Origin: Serratia liquefaciens ATCC 27592
GTDB lineage: Bacteria; Pseudomonadota; Gammaproteobacteria; Enterobacterales; Enterobacteriaceae
Length of the DNA: 64,000 nucleotides
Assembly (NCBI RefSeq): GCF_000422085.1
Contig: NC_021741.1
Span: 3,038,001-3,102,000 of the forward strand
Direction of reading: 5' to 3'
Shown here: piece by piece, positions 45,050-54,242 of the stretch
Numbering within the stretch: position 1 is the first letter of the stretch
Layout of the letters: every line of letters starts with the position of its first letter
Notes under the pieces: model-generated
Databases searched by the model: none
What the model was told of the DNA's origin: nothing
Seen by the model: only the letters and a program-made list of their open reading frames with translations
Made by a program: the position numbers and the translations under genes

Positions 45050-46590
45050 GAGGCATCCTCCTGACGGGCGGTTTTTTGCGTCACATCGATGGCGTCAATA
45101 CGGCGGCTGTTGAACAGGTTGAATTTACCGTCGCTGCCGTGGCAGCCGTCACCAAAGCTGAAGCCGCAGCCTTTGCTTTCCGGGAAAGCCTCACGCGCCA
45201 GTTCGCGGTGGCTGGACGGGATCACAAAGCGATCTTCATAGTTGGCGATCGCCAGATAACGGTACATCTCCTGCGCCTGCGCTTCGCTCAACCCCACCTG
45301 CTCCAAGGCACTGGTGTCCAGCACGCCGTCAACGGTTTCCGCCCTTTTGTAGTGGCGCATCGCCAGCATGCGTTTAAGCGCCAACAGCACCGGCGCGGTA
45401 TCCCCGGCAGTCAGCAAGTTGGCCAGATATTGCACCGGAATACGCAGGCTCTCCACGTCCGGCAATACGCCGCTGTGTGCCAGCTCACCGGCATCGGCGG
45501 CGGATTGGATCGGTGACAATGGTGGCACGTACCACACCATCGGCAGCGTGCGGTATTCCGGGTGCAGCGGCAGTGCCAACTTCCAATCCATCGCCATTTT
45601 ATACACCGGCGACTGCTGTGCGGCCTCGATAACCCCTTGTGGAATACCATCCTGCAACGCCTGGGCAATCACCGCCGGGTCGTGCGGATCCAGGAAGATA
45701 TCCAACTGGCGCTGATAAAGGTCTTGTTCGTTTTCGGCGGCGGCGGCCTGCTCAATGCGGTCGGCGTCATACAGCAACACGCCAAGATAGCGAATACGGC
45801 CAACGCAGGTTTCCGAACACACCGTCGGCTGGCCGGATTCGATACGCGGGTAGCAGAAGATACACTTCTCGGACTTGCCGCTCTTCCAGTTGAAATAGAT
45901 TTTCTTGTACGGACAGCCGGTCAGGCACATGCGCCAGCCGCGGCATTTATCCTGATCGATCAGCACAATGCCGTCTTCGCCACGCTTATAGATGGCGCCG
46001 CTTGGGCAAGTAGCGACACAGGCCGGGTTAAGGCAGTGTTCGCACAGGCGCGGCAAATACATCATGAAGGTGTTTTCGAACTGGCCGTACATCGCCTTCT
46101 GCATATTGTCGAAGTTTTTGTCCTGCGAGCGTTTTTCGAATTCACCGCCGAGGATCTCTTCCCAGTTCGGGCCGCTTTCAATCTTCTTCATGCGCTGGCC
46201 GGTGATCAGCGAGCGCGGACGAGCGATCGGCTGATGTTTCCCCTGCGGCGCGGTATGCAGGTTCTGATAGTCGTAGTCGAAAGGCTCGTAATAATCGTCC
46301 AGCGCCGGCACGTCCGGGTTGGCGAAAATCTTCGACAACAGGCCGACGCGGCTGCCCATGCGCGGTTCCAGCTTGCCGTTGATTTTACGGATCCAACCGC
46401 CCTTCCATTTTTCCTGATCTTCCCAGGCGTGCGGGTAACCGACGCCGGGTTTGCTTTCAACGTTGTTGAACCAGGCGTACTCCATGCCCTCGCGGCTGGT
46501 CCATACGTTCTTGCAGGTCACCGAACAGGTATGGCAACCGATGCATTTGTCCAGGTTCAGCACCATGCCGACTTGTGAACGAATTTTCAT
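45046..46590 (-). CDS. narH: Respiratory nitrate reductase 1, beta subunit
   Basis: 514 aa electron-transfer subunit with four Fe-S clusters. Cysteine groups are all visible: CIGCHTCSVTCKNVW near the start, CEHCLNPACVATCPSG, CRGWRMCLTGCPYKK (Trp in place of one Cys, the [3Fe-4S] site) and CIFCYPRIESGQPTVCSETC. Start MKIRSQVGMVLNLDKC as in the family. Four-base overlaps with narG and narJ. Confidence 0.97.
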   Translation of the reverse strand: MKIRSQVGMVLNLDKCIGCHTCSVTCKNVWTSREGMEYAWFNNVESKPGVGYPHAWEDQEKWKGGWIRKINGKLEPRMGSRVGLLSKIFANPDVPALDDYYEPFDYDYQNLHTAPQGKHQPIARPRSLITGQRMKKIESGPNWEEILGGEFEKRSQDKNFDNMQKAMYGQFENTFMMYLPRLCEHCLNPACVATCPSGAIYKRGEDGIVLIDQDKCRGWRMCLTGCPYKKIYFNWKSGKSEKCIFCYPRIESGQPTVCSETCVGRIRYLGVLLYDADRIEQAAAAENEQDLYQRQLDIFLDPHDPAVIAQALQDGIPQGVIEAAQQSPVYKMAMDWKLALPLHPEYRTLPMVWYVPPLSPIQSAADAGELAHSGVLPDVESLRIPVQYLANLLTAGDTAPVLLALKRMLAMRHYKRAETVDGVLDTSALEQVGLSEAQAQEMYRYLAIANYEDRFVIPSSHRELAREAFPESKGCGFSFGDGCHGSDGKFNLFNSRRIDAIDVTQKTARQEDAS

Positions 46591-49500
46591 TTTGCTTTCT
46601 CCTGCTGGCTACCCTGCGAGTCGTCGTTGCCTTCACCGTCTAACCAATCGATGCGGTTCATTTTGCGTACCACCACAAACTCGTCACGGTTCGAGCCGAC
46701 GGTGCCGTAATAGTTGAAACCGTAGGCCAGCTGCGCGTAGCCGCCGATCATATGGGTCGGTTTCGGGCAGACGCGGGTCACCGAGTTGTGAATACCACCG
46801 CGCTGGCTGGTGATTTCCGAACCGGGGATATTCACGATACGTTCCTGCGCGTGGTACATCATGGTCATGCCTGCCGGAATACGCTGGCTGACCACCGCCC
46901 GTGCGGTCAGTGCGCCGTTGGCGTTAAAGGCCTCGATCCAGTCGTTGTCCTCAATGCCCAGCTCTTTGGCGTCGTCTTCACTCATCCAGACAATTGGCCC
47001 GCCGCGCGACAGGGTCAGCATCAACAGGTTGTCGCTGTAGGTGGAGTGGATGCCCCACTTTTGGTGCGGCGTCAGGAAGTTCAACGCCTTCTCCTTGTTG
47101 CCGTTCGGCTTCTGGTTCAGCAACGGCTGCGCGGCGCGAGTATCGATCGGCGGACGGTACACCAGCAAACTCTCGCCAAAGGCGCGCATCCACTCGTGGT
47201 CCTGATACAGCTGCTGGCGGCCGCTGATGGTGCGCCATGGGATCAGCTCATGCACGTTGGTATAACAGGCGTTATACGACACATGTTCGTCTTCCAACCC
47301 TGACCAGGTAGGGCTGGAAATGATTTTGCGCGGCTGGGCCTGAATATCGCGGAAGCGAATTTTTTCGTCTTCCTTGTTCAGCGCCAGGTGGCGGTGATCG
47401 CGACCGGTCATTTTACCCAGCGCGTCCCACGCCTTGACCGCCACCTGCCCGTTGGTTTCCGGCGCTAACGCCAGGATCACTTCGGCTGCGTCAATGGCGC
47501 TTTCAATTTTCGGCCGCCCCGCTGCCGGGCCGGCGGTTTTGACGTAGTTGAGCTTTTTCAGGAAGTCGACTTCGTCCTGGGTGTTCCAGCCAATGCCTTT
47601 CCCGCCGTTACCCAACTTATCCAGCAGCGGCCCCAGCGAAGTGAAACGCTCATAGGTGGCCGGATAATCGCGTTCTACCGCCATAATATGCGGCGCGGTT
47701 TTGCCCGGGATCAGGTCACACTCGCCTTTTTTCCAGTCTTTGACGCCGTAAGGCTGCGCCAGCTCTGCGGCAGAGTCATGCTGGATCGGCAGCGTCACCA
47801 CGTCGGTTTCCTGCCCCAAATGCCCGACACAGACTTCGGAGAAGGCTTTGGCGATGCCCTTGTAGATTTCCCAGTCGCTCTTCGAGTCCCAGGCCGGATC
47901 GACTGCCGCCGACAGCGGGTGAATAAACGGATGCATATCCGAGGTATTCATGTCGTCTTTTTCGTACCAGGTAGCGGTCGGCAGCACGATGTCGGAGTAG
48001 AGGCAGGTGCTGGACATACGGAAATCGAGGGTCACCACCAGATCCAGCTTGCCTTCACCGCCGTTTTCCAGCCATTCCACTTCCTGCGGTTTGGCACCGC
48101 CCTGCTGGCCCAGATCCTTGCCCTGAATCCCGTTTTCGGTGCCCAACAGGTATTTGAGCATGTACTCATGGCCCTTGCCGGAGGAACCCAGCAGGTTGGA
48201 GCGCCAAACGAACAGGTTACGCGGAAAGTTCTGCGGGTTGTCCGGCTGCTCGGCGGCAAAGCCCAACGTCCCTTTTTTCAAGGCGTCGACGGTGTAATCC
48301 ACCGGCGATTGTCCTGCGGCTTGTGCCTGCGCCGCAATATGCAGCGGGTTAGTGCCCAGCTGCGGTGCGGACGGCAACCAGCCCATGCGCTCGGCACGCA
48401 CGTTGAGATCGATCAGGCTACCGCCAAAGCGTGATTTGTCCGCCATCGGCGACAACAGCTCTTCGGTGCCTACGGTTTCGTAGCGCCACTGGCTGGAATG
48501 GTTGTAGAAGAACGAGGTGCTGTTCATATGACGCGGCGGACGTTGCCAGTCGAGGCCAAACGCCAGCGGCAGCCAGCCGGTCTGCGGCCGCAGCTTTTCC
48601 TGGCCGACGTAGTGCGCCCAGCCGCCACCGCTCTGGCCGACGCAGCCGCAGAAGATCAACATGTTGATCAGCCCACGGTAGGTCATGTCCATGTGGTACC
48701 AGTGGTTGACACCGGCACCGACGATAATCATCGAGCGACCATGGGTTTTTTCGGCGTTGTCGGCAAATTCGCGCGCAATGCGGATGATGTTGTGGCGGGA
48801 AACGCCGGTGATTTGCTCGGCCCAGGCCGGGGTATAGGCTTTGATATCGTCGTAGTCGGTGGCGCAGTTGGCGTCGTTCAGGCTGCGCTCGAGGCCATAG
48901 TTGGCCAGGGTCAAATCATACACGCTGGTCACCAGCGCTTCGCTGCCGTCCGCCAGACGCAGGCGTTTGACCGGCAGCTTGTGCAGCAGGATCTCGTCCA
49001 GCGCCACGCTGTTGAAGTTCCCGCCCTCGGCAGCGCCGCTTTTGATGCCGCCAAAGTAAGGGAAACCCACCTCGGCCACGTCGTCATGTGCGCCCAGCAT
49101 GCTGAGTTGAAACTCCACTTCCTGCGCGTCTTGGCCGGCGCGTTGTTCCAGGTTCCATTTGCCCTGTTCGCCCCAGCGGAAACCGATCGACCCCTGCGGA
49201 GCAACCAGCTCGCCGCTGCGTTGATCTATGGCGACGGTTTTCCATTCAGGGTTATTTTCTTCCCCCAGGCCGTCAACCAAATCGGCGGCGCGCAACAGAC
49301 GACCGGCAGCGTAATGCCCTTCTTCGCGCGGCTCCAATATGACCAGCATCGGCATGTCGGTATAACGACGTACGTAATCGCGGAAATAACCCACCTCACG
49401 ATCCAGGTGGAACTCTTTCAGCATCACGTGGCCCATCGCCATCGCGCTGTCGGTGCCCTGCTTCGGATTCAGCCACTGGTCGCACAGCTTGGCAACTTCG

Positions 49501-50357
49501 GCGTAGTCCGGCGTGACCGCCACGGTCTTGGTGCCTTTGTAACGGACTTCAGTAAAGAAGTGCGCGTCCGGGGTGCGCGTCTGAGGCACGTTGGAACCCC
49601 AGGCGATAATGTAGGAAGAGTTATACCAGTCGGCGGATTCCGGCACGTCGGTCTGTTCGCCCCAGGTCATTGGCGAGGCCGGTGGCAAGTCACAATACCA
49701 GTCGTAGAAGCTCAGGCAGGTGCCGCCAATCAGCGACAGATAACGGGCGCCGGCGGCGTAAGACACCATCGACATTGCCGGGATTGGCGAGAAGCCGATG
49801 ATGCGATCCGGACCGAAGGTTTTGGCGGTGTAGACGTTGGAAGCGGCGATCAGCTCGTTAACCTCCTGCCAGCTGGAACGCACAAAACCGCCGCGCCCGC
49901 GCGCCACTTTGTAGCTTTTGGCTTTTTCAGGATCGCTGACGATCGAGCCCCAGGCATCGACGGGATCGCTGTGCAGCGCCTTGGCTTCGCGCCATAGTTT
50001 GATCAGGCGTTTGCGCATCAACGGGTATTTCAGGCGGTTAGCGCTGTACAGATACCAGGAATAGCTGGCGCCACGTGGGCAACCGCGCGGTTCATGGTTT
50101 GGCAGATCGGGACGGGTACGTGGGTAATCGGTCTGCTGGGTTTCCCAGGTGACCAGGCCGTTTTTCACATAAATTTTCCAGCTGCAGGAGCCGGTGCAGT
50201 TGACCCCATGGGTGGAGCGCACAATCTTGTCATGCTGCCAACGGCTACGGTAGCCGTCTTCCCAGTCGCGGTTGGTGTTCAACGTCTGGCCATGATCGCC
50301 AGAAAAGGGTTCCGCCAACTGCTTAAAATAGCGGAATCGGTCTAGAAACTTGCTCAT
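46587..50357 (-). CDS. narG: Respiratory nitrate reductase 1, alpha subunit
   Basis: 1256 aa from the ATG at 50357 (MSKFLDRFRYFKQLAEPFSG), preceded by AGGAG; a longer frame to 50453 exists but reaches back into an ERIC repeat and is rejected. Mo-bis-MGD enzyme that reduces nitrate to nitrite on the cytoplasmic side. The FS0 cluster ligands are in HGVNCTGSCSW (His plus Cys), and the conserved YVKNGLVTWETQQTDYPRTR follows. Full length. First gene of narGHJI, under a perfect FNR box at 50565-50578. Confidence 0.97.
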   Translation of the reverse strand: MSKFLDRFRYFKQLAEPFSGDHGQTLNTNRDWEDGYRSRWQHDKIVRSTHGVNCTGSCSWKIYVKNGLVTWETQQTDYPRTRPDLPNHEPRGCPRGASYSWYLYSANRLKYPLMRKRLIKLWREAKALHSDPVDAWGSIVSDPEKAKSYKVARGRGGFVRSSWQEVNELIAASNVYTAKTFGPDRIIGFSPIPAMSMVSYAAGARYLSLIGGTCLSFYDWYCDLPPASPMTWGEQTDVPESADWYNSSYIIAWGSNVPQTRTPDAHFFTEVRYKGTKTVAVTPDYAEVAKLCDQWLNPKQGTDSAMAMGHVMLKEFHLDREVGYFRDYVRRYTDMPMLVILEPREEGHYAAGRLLRAADLVDGLGEENNPEWKTVAIDQRSGELVAPQGSIGFRWGEQGKWNLEQRAGQDAQEVEFQLSMLGAHDDVAEVGFPYFGGIKSGAAEGGNFNSVALDEILLHKLPVKRLRLADGSEALVTSVYDLTLANYGLERSLNDANCATDYDDIKAYTPAWAEQITGVSRHNIIRIAREFADNAEKTHGRSMIIVGAGVNHWYHMDMTYRGLINMLIFCGCVGQSGGGWAHYVGQEKLRPQTGWLPLAFGLDWQRPPRHMNSTSFFYNHSSQWRYETVGTEELLSPMADKSRFGGSLIDLNVRAERMGWLPSAPQLGTNPLHIAAQAQAAGQSPVDYTVDALKKGTLGFAAEQPDNPQNFPRNLFVWRSNLLGSSGKGHEYMLKYLLGTENGIQGKDLGQQGGAKPQEVEWLENGGEGKLDLVVTLDFRMSSTCLYSDIVLPTATWYEKDDMNTSDMHPFIHPLSAAVDPAWDSKSDWEIYKGIAKAFSEVCVGHLGQETDVVTLPIQHDSAAELAQPYGVKDWKKGECDLIPGKTAPHIMAVERDYPATYERFTSLGPLLDKLGNGGKGIGWNTQDEVDFLKKLNYVKTAGPAAGRPKIESAIDAAEVILALAPETNGQVAVKAWDALGKMTGRDHRHLALNKEDEKIRFRDIQAQPRKIISSPTWSGLEDEHVSYNACYTNVHELIPWRTISGRQQLYQDHEWMRAFGESLLVYRPPIDTRAAQPLLNQKPNGNKEKALNFLTPHQKWGIHSTYSDNLLMLTLSRGGPIVWMSEDDAKELGIEDNDWIEAFNANGALTARAVVSQRIPAGMTMMYHAQERIVNIPGSEITSQRGGIHNSVTRVCPKPTHMIGGYAQLAYGFNYYGTVGSNRDEFVVVRKMNRIDWLDGEGNDDSQGSQQEKAK

Positions 50358-50390
50358 CCGGAATTCTCCTGAGGGCTTTTTAATATTTTT

Positions 50391-50513
50391 TACCCTATGG
50401 ATTTCAAGTCGCAGCCAGGTGGCCAGTTCGCTCATCTCCAGGCGCTTACTCAAGTAAGTAACTGGAGTGAGCTAACGCAGGTAACAACGCTGCGGCTTGA
50501 AATACGGCGGGTA
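50391..50513. repeat. ERIC element in the narG leader
   Basis: About 123 bp with inverted ends (TACCCTATGGATTTCAAG... and ...GGCTTGAAATACGGCGGGTA). The interior includes CTTACTCAAGTAAGTAACTG followed by GAGTGAGC, which matches the ERIC consensus region used for ERIC-PCR (AAGTAAGTGACTGGGGTGAGCG-like). It lies between the predicted narG start site and the ribosome site, so its hairpin is part of the narG mRNA. Confidence 0.85.
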
Positions 50514-50536
50514 GTGACGTTGCTCAATCTGCCGCC

Positions 50537-50578
50537 AGCCTACTGAGGCCAGAAGTTGGGCAAATTGATTGCGATCAA
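50537..50578 (-). promoter_or_regulatory. FNR-dependent narG promoter
   Basis: TTGATTGCGATCAA (50565-50578) is a perfect FNR box (TTGAT-N4-ATCAA). If its centre is at -41.5, transcription starts near 50530. The -10 window (50542-50537, minus strand) then reads TAGGCT, an acceptable hexamer. This class II layout is the one known for narG in E. coli. Confidence 0.8.
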
Positions 50579-50713
50579 GAGAACGGGGGGAGAATAACGG
50601 CGGCAACGGCAAGCCTACCCCTAAAGTATCAGTGCATGAAATTGATTTAATTACCTGAAAATAATGTAGAAATTTCGATGGAGTTATTCTGTGACGGAGT
50701 GTGCTGAACGAGG

Positions 50714-50730
50714 TGGGGTATTTGGGGGTA
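50714..50730 (-). promoter_or_regulatory. NarL-like heptamers upstream of narG
   Basis: TGGGGTA (50714-50720) and GGGGGTA (50724-50730) each differ by one base from the reverse NarL heptamer (AKRRGTA). A full match TACCCCT lies at 50616-50622. The pair falls about 185-200 bases upstream of the predicted start, where E. coli narG has its key NarL site. Confidence 0.4.
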
Positions 50731-50787
50731 GGAAGCGGACTGATGCCCGCCTCAGACTGCTGACAAACCAGCGAAAGGGCTAAACCG

Positions 50788-50860
50788 GTAGGGGCCGAAC
50801 ATGTTCGACCCGATTTAACCCATTGATGATGCTATTGGGCGCAGCATGCAGCGCCCCTAC
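50788..50860. repeat. Dispersed palindromic repeat (GTAGGGGC family), copy at 50.8 kb
   Basis: Starts GTAGGGGCCGAACATGTTCG and ends GGGCGCAGCATGCAGCGCCC followed by CTAC, so the outer 8 bases are perfect inverted repeats. Two internal palindromes (GAACATGTTC and GCATGC-centred). Nearly identical to 22541-22611, including the flanking TAAACCG on the left and CAT.AAAC on the right. Confidence 0.8.
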
Positions 50861-50933
50861 CATTAAACTTTGTCAACGGTCTCAAACGGGCTGATTCCCG
50901 CTTCCGATTCGGTGAAGTGATTAAAAAAGCGCA

Positions 50934-52187
50934 TTAGCCTAAATCCATCTCATGCCCTATCCACTCGCCGCTGTCGCGGTTGATAAATTGCAGATACTGC
51001 TCATATTCCTGTTCGCCATAGAACAGGTTCAGCAGCGGCGTTTTATAGAACGACTGCCACATCTGCCCCAGCATGATCGGGCGACGCGGAACGTAAATGT
51101 TCTCTATCAGGTTATAACCGGTGGCCATCAGCATAAAGCACAGGAAGAAGTAGTTAAATCTGCCGCGGATGAACGATCCCCGATGAGCCACGTAATAAAA
51201 CAGCAAGAACACCGAAGCCACGCTGGCATAACGGCTGGCCGCCTGCAGCGAGCTGGAACACAGAAACACAAACACCACCAGCCATGCCGCGTAGTTTTTG
51301 ATGTCCCCCATCTGATTGCGCATCGGGTTAGCGAGCATAAACACGCCGAGAAACAGCGCCGGGAATAACACGATCAGGAAGTTAATCATGCCGTTGGCGT
51401 TGCCGGATGTCAGGTAGTCGCTGGCGTACATGCCGGAGGTATAGACGTCGGAGTAACTGTTGATGCCGGAGATCGTAATATGGGAAACGATAAACGGCAG
51501 CGCAAACTTGGCGGTCAGGAAGGCGATGGCGCTGAACACCACCGTCAGCAGGCGGTTCAGGCGCATCACCCGGCTGCACAGAAACACCCCCACCAGCAGC
51601 ATGCTGGAAAAATGGGTCAACATGGCGAATAGCATCAGGCCCGCGGCAAGCGGACGGTTAAGCTTATGGCAAAACAGCACCATCGCCAGGGTCATCACCG
51701 CCATCGAGAAGCCAAAGCGCAGCCCCATGGCAATGATAAACGGGTTAATCAAAAACAGCACCGCCAGATGCAGCAGCACAAACTGCCGCGCCGTGAACGC
51801 CTTGCCGGAATGCAGCATGACGATATTCAGCGCGCTGAGATAGCAGTAAACCGACAGCGCGACGTACAGCCCCGGAATAATGAAAAAGGGGATCCCCAGC
51901 GTTTTGAAAATATAGAAATTGGCGTACAGCACCACGTCCACCTTGCCCTGAATGACATCACTCAGGCGGGTCGCCGAATTGATGGCATCGTAGTTGGCAA
52001 AGTGGCGGTAAAGGTCCGCCAGCGGCGGAATTTTAATGAAGAAAAAGAAAAAACACAGCGCAATCAGCACATAAGCTGCCGAGTTTTTCTTTCCTGCCCT
52101 CAGCGTGCCTATGCTGTGCAACAAGGCGAAAAGCGGTACCGTCAGCAACAGTACGCTGCCGATCAGCGTCGAACGTTCAAAGCGCAT
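50934..52187 (-). CDS. Wzy-like/EpsG-family polysaccharide polymerase
   Basis: 417 aa from the ATG at 52187, the second of two ATGs, which has AGAGG at the right distance. About eleven to twelve transmembrane helices with a larger loop around SHITISGINSYSDVYTSGMY, as in EpsG/Wzy proteins that polymerise repeat units in the periplasm. Sequence conservation in Wzy is low, so the call rests on topology and on being the only polymerase candidate beside a Wzx-type flippase. Last gene of the visible exopolysaccharide operon. Confidence 0.7.
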   Translation of the reverse strand: MRFERSTLIGSVLLLTVPLFALLHSIGTLRAGKKNSAAYVLIALCFFFFFIKIPPLADLYRHFANYDAINSATRLSDVIQGKVDVVLYANFYIFKTLGIPFFIIPGLYVALSVYCYLSALNIVMLHSGKAFTARQFVLLHLAVLFLINPFIIAMGLRFGFSMAVMTLAMVLFCHKLNRPLAAGLMLFAMLTHFSSMLLVGVFLCSRVMRLNRLLTVVFSAIAFLTAKFALPFIVSHITISGINSYSDVYTSGMYASDYLTSGNANGMINFLIVLFPALFLGVFMLANPMRNQMGDIKNYAAWLVVFVFLCSSSLQAASRYASVASVFLLFYYVAHRGSFIRGRFNYFFLCFMLMATGYNLIENIYVPRRPIMLGQMWQSFYKTPLLNLFYGEQEYEQYLQFINRDSGEWIGHEMDLG

Positions 52188-52243
52188 AATCATCCTCTGA
52201 AAGGGGGAATCTCTTAAGGGTAACGGAGTACGCGAAACGCATC

Positions 52244-53146
52244 TCAGAATGGCACGCCGCGGAAAAACACATTGCGGATGATATTTTTCATATACACCCC
52301 CGCCATCAAGCCGCTATTAACGTAAACAATGCCCTTCAACCCATAGAAAACGCCTGCCAGGCGACTCTTGCCGTCGGTAATGATGCGCGAAGTAATGCAG
52401 GTATGGCGCAGACGCATGATCTTGCGTGCCCGGGGTGACACCTGCGGCATCAGCCGCTGCTCAAACTGCATTTTGTTGCGGTAGCCAATAATGCCCTTCG
52501 GACTGGAGGTGATGCGTTCGCCGTCATGGTCGTTGTGCACCGCCAGTCGTTCGTGCAGCGTACCGATCTTCGCTCCGGCCGCCAGCAGCCGGTAGAGGAA
52601 GATATGATCCTGGTAGCGAGGAGTGTTGAAAAAACCCCGTACCGCAATCGCCGTGCTACGGCGCATCATGATCATCGGCGTGTAGGCTACGCCGGCCAGC
52701 ATAAAGTCCTCCAGCCCTTCGCAACGCGCGCGGTAGTAATGCTGGGCGCTGATCTGCCCGTTTTTCAGAATATCCATATCGCACAGGCTGACGTCGTAAT
52801 CGCCCTGCTGCATAAACGCCAGTTGACGGGCGATTTTCTGTGGGTGGTAGTAATCGTCATCATCCAGAAAGCTGATGTACTGACCGCTCGAACGCAGGAT
52901 CCCGCTATTACGTGCCAGCGCGCCGCCGCCATTGCGCCTGCGCGGGTAATAGATAATCTCACCCCGCTCAATGTAGCCGGCCAGGCGTTCGCGGGTCGCC
53001 AGGCGATGGGCGTCGCCCTGCGGGTTGTCATCCACCACGATGATTTCCAACGGGCGATGGGTTTGTGCCAATACGCTATCGATGGCGCGTGCCAGCAGTT
53101 CGCTGCGGCCATAGGTGGGTATGATGACGCTGACGGTGATACTCAT
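52244..53146 (-). CDS. Family 2 glycosyltransferase
   Basis: 300 aa from the ATG at 53146 (MSITVSVIIPTYGRSELLAR); the frame extends 16 codons upstream into a repeat-like sequence, which I leave out. GT-A fold: nucleotide-binding EIIVVDDN, then the DxD-type metal site in ISFLDDDDYYHPQK, and the acceptor region YQDHIFLYRLLAAG. Transfers a sugar to the lipid-linked exopolysaccharide unit at the cytoplasmic membrane face. Sugar unknown. Confidence 0.85.
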   Translation of the reverse strand: MSITVSVIIPTYGRSELLARAIDSVLAQTHRPLEIIVVDDNPQGDAHRLATRERLAGYIERGEIIYYPRRRNGGGALARNSGILRSSGQYISFLDDDDYYHPQKIARQLAFMQQGDYDVSLCDMDILKNGQISAQHYYRARCEGLEDFMLAGVAYTPMIMMRRSTAIAVRGFFNTPRYQDHIFLYRLLAAGAKIGTLHERLAVHNDHDGERITSSPKGIIGYRNKMQFEQRLMPQVSPRARKIMRLRHTCITSRIITDGKSRLAGVFYGLKGIVYVNSGLMAGVYMKNIIRNVFFRGVPF

Positions 53147-53165
53147 AGTTTTATTCTGCCTGTTG

Positions 53166-53210
53166 GGGGCGAGAGGGCTCGCCCCAATTGACATGGGTGC
53201 AGCATGCTGC
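53166..53210. repeat. Degenerate relative of the GTAGGGGC repeat family
   Basis: GGGGCGAGAGGGCTCGCCCC is a hairpin like GGGGCGAACTTATTCGCCCC inside the 11.2 kb element, and is followed by GGGTGCAGCATGCTGC, similar to GGGCGCAGCATGCAGC of the full copies. It lies in the 103-base gap between two glycosyltransferase genes. Confidence 0.45.
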
Positions 53211-53249
53211 TGCTTTGACGAAAACGGGAAAGAAGCGAATGCTGTGCCG

Positions 53250-54236
53250 CTAGCCGCGCAGGTTGTACAGCCGGGCCATCAGGTAGTAAGCCAACGGGCT
53301 ACGGTAAAACAGCCGGTTTTTACGGCTCAGCATTTTACGCTCCTCGCCGCGCAGGCCGGAATAACGGCGCTTCAGCTCGCGGGTTTCGCGCAACGCATCA
53401 CGCGGCCCGAAAAAGTCCAACCCCACCAACAAGCGCGCTTTCAGGGTGGTGACGTAGAGAATCGAGTAAAGCCCATGCCCCAGTCCCTGCCGTCGCCCGC
53501 TGTCAGCGCCGTCGAGTGCGTAATCCAGATCGTCCAGATCGCGTCGCTTGGGCGCGCGCGTAATGCCATTCGGGTTAGCGCGGTATCCCACCAACGGCGT
53601 ATCGCAGACCACGATGCGTTCGGCCTTCAGGTAAAGCTGCGGGATCAACTGAATATCCTCAAAATTGCGCCCCGCCGGGAAGCGAGCCTCATCGAACAGC
53701 GTTTTGCGATAAATCCTCGCCCAGGCGTACCACATGCTGCGGTTAAAGCTGTCTGCCAGCAGCGCCATATGCTCATCACGCTGCTGCGGAGCCGCATTAC
53801 CGGGCACGATAGCCATGGTTCCGTCCGGTTGGATCTTGCCGTTATTGATAGTCGAAAAGCGCTGAGCGTTGAAGGCCACAATGTCGGCCAACGGATTATC
53901 CGCCAACAAACGCCCCAAAATGCTGAAGTAGCCCTCCAGCAGTACGTCGTCGGAGTCCAGGAAGCCAATGTAGTTCCCCTCGGCATGGTCAATGCCGTTG
54001 TTGCGCGCCTGGCTTAACCCCTGATTTTCCTGGCGCAGAATGCTGACCCGCCGTTTGTGCTGCGGGTAGCGACACAGCATCTCTTCGGCAATGCCGATGG
54101 CACCGTCCGGGCTGCCGTCATCCACGATGATCACTTCCGCCCAGTCAGGTAACTGTTGCAGCACCGAGTCAAGACATGCCTCGATGTAAGCCTCGACCTT
54201 GTACACAGGAATAATCAGGCTCAGGGTAATATTCAT
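53250..54236 (-). CDS. Family 2 glycosyltransferase
   Basis: 328 aa. N-terminal SLIIPVYKVEAYIEACLDSV, EVIIVDDGSPDG and YIGFLDSDDVLLEGYF are the standard GT2 blocks (the DSDD is the metal-binding DxD region); NFEDIQLIPQLYLKAE carries the ED catalytic-base motif. Six bases after the glycoside-hydrolase-like gene. Adds one sugar of the exopolysaccharide repeat. Confidence 0.87.
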   Translation of the reverse strand: MNITLSLIIPVYKVEAYIEACLDSVLQQLPDWAEVIIVDDGSPDGAIGIAEEMLCRYPQHKRRVSILRQENQGLSQARNNGIDHAEGNYIGFLDSDDVLLEGYFSILGRLLADNPLADIVAFNAQRFSTINNGKIQPDGTMAIVPGNAAPQQRDEHMALLADSFNRSMWYAWARIYRKTLFDEARFPAGRNFEDIQLIPQLYLKAERIVVCDTPLVGYRANPNGITRAPKRRDLDDLDYALDGADSGRRQGLGHGLYSILYVTTLKARLLVGLDFFGPRDALRETRELKRRYSGLRGEERKMLSRKNRLFYRSPLAYYLMARLYNLRG

Positions 54237-54242
54237 GACCGG

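Larger units (their letters stand above)
50514..50933. other. nar promoter region and spacer to the exopolysaccharide cluster
   Basis: No gene seen. From the left: the narG promoter and FNR box, an A/T-rich stretch near 50635-50690, NarL-like heptamers near 50714-50730, a GTAGGGGC-family repeat (50788-50860), then about 70 bases before the stop of the last exopolysaccharide gene. Confidence 0.6.

Noticed and set aside
48498..49997. 499-codon open frame opposite narG
   Set aside because: It is antisense to an unmistakable narG with a full set of motifs. Composition is His/Val/Gln-rich without domains, typical of an antisense shadow in GC-rich coding DNA.
50358..50453. N-terminal extension of NarG by 32 residues
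   Set aside because: The extension translates part of an ERIC repeat, while the canonical MSKFLDRFRYFKQ start at 50357 has a good ribosome site.
53147..53194. 16-codon N-terminal extension of the glycosyltransferase at 52244
   Set aside because: It is encoded by a repeat-like hairpin sequence, and the GT2 fold begins cleanly at MSITVSVIIPTYG.
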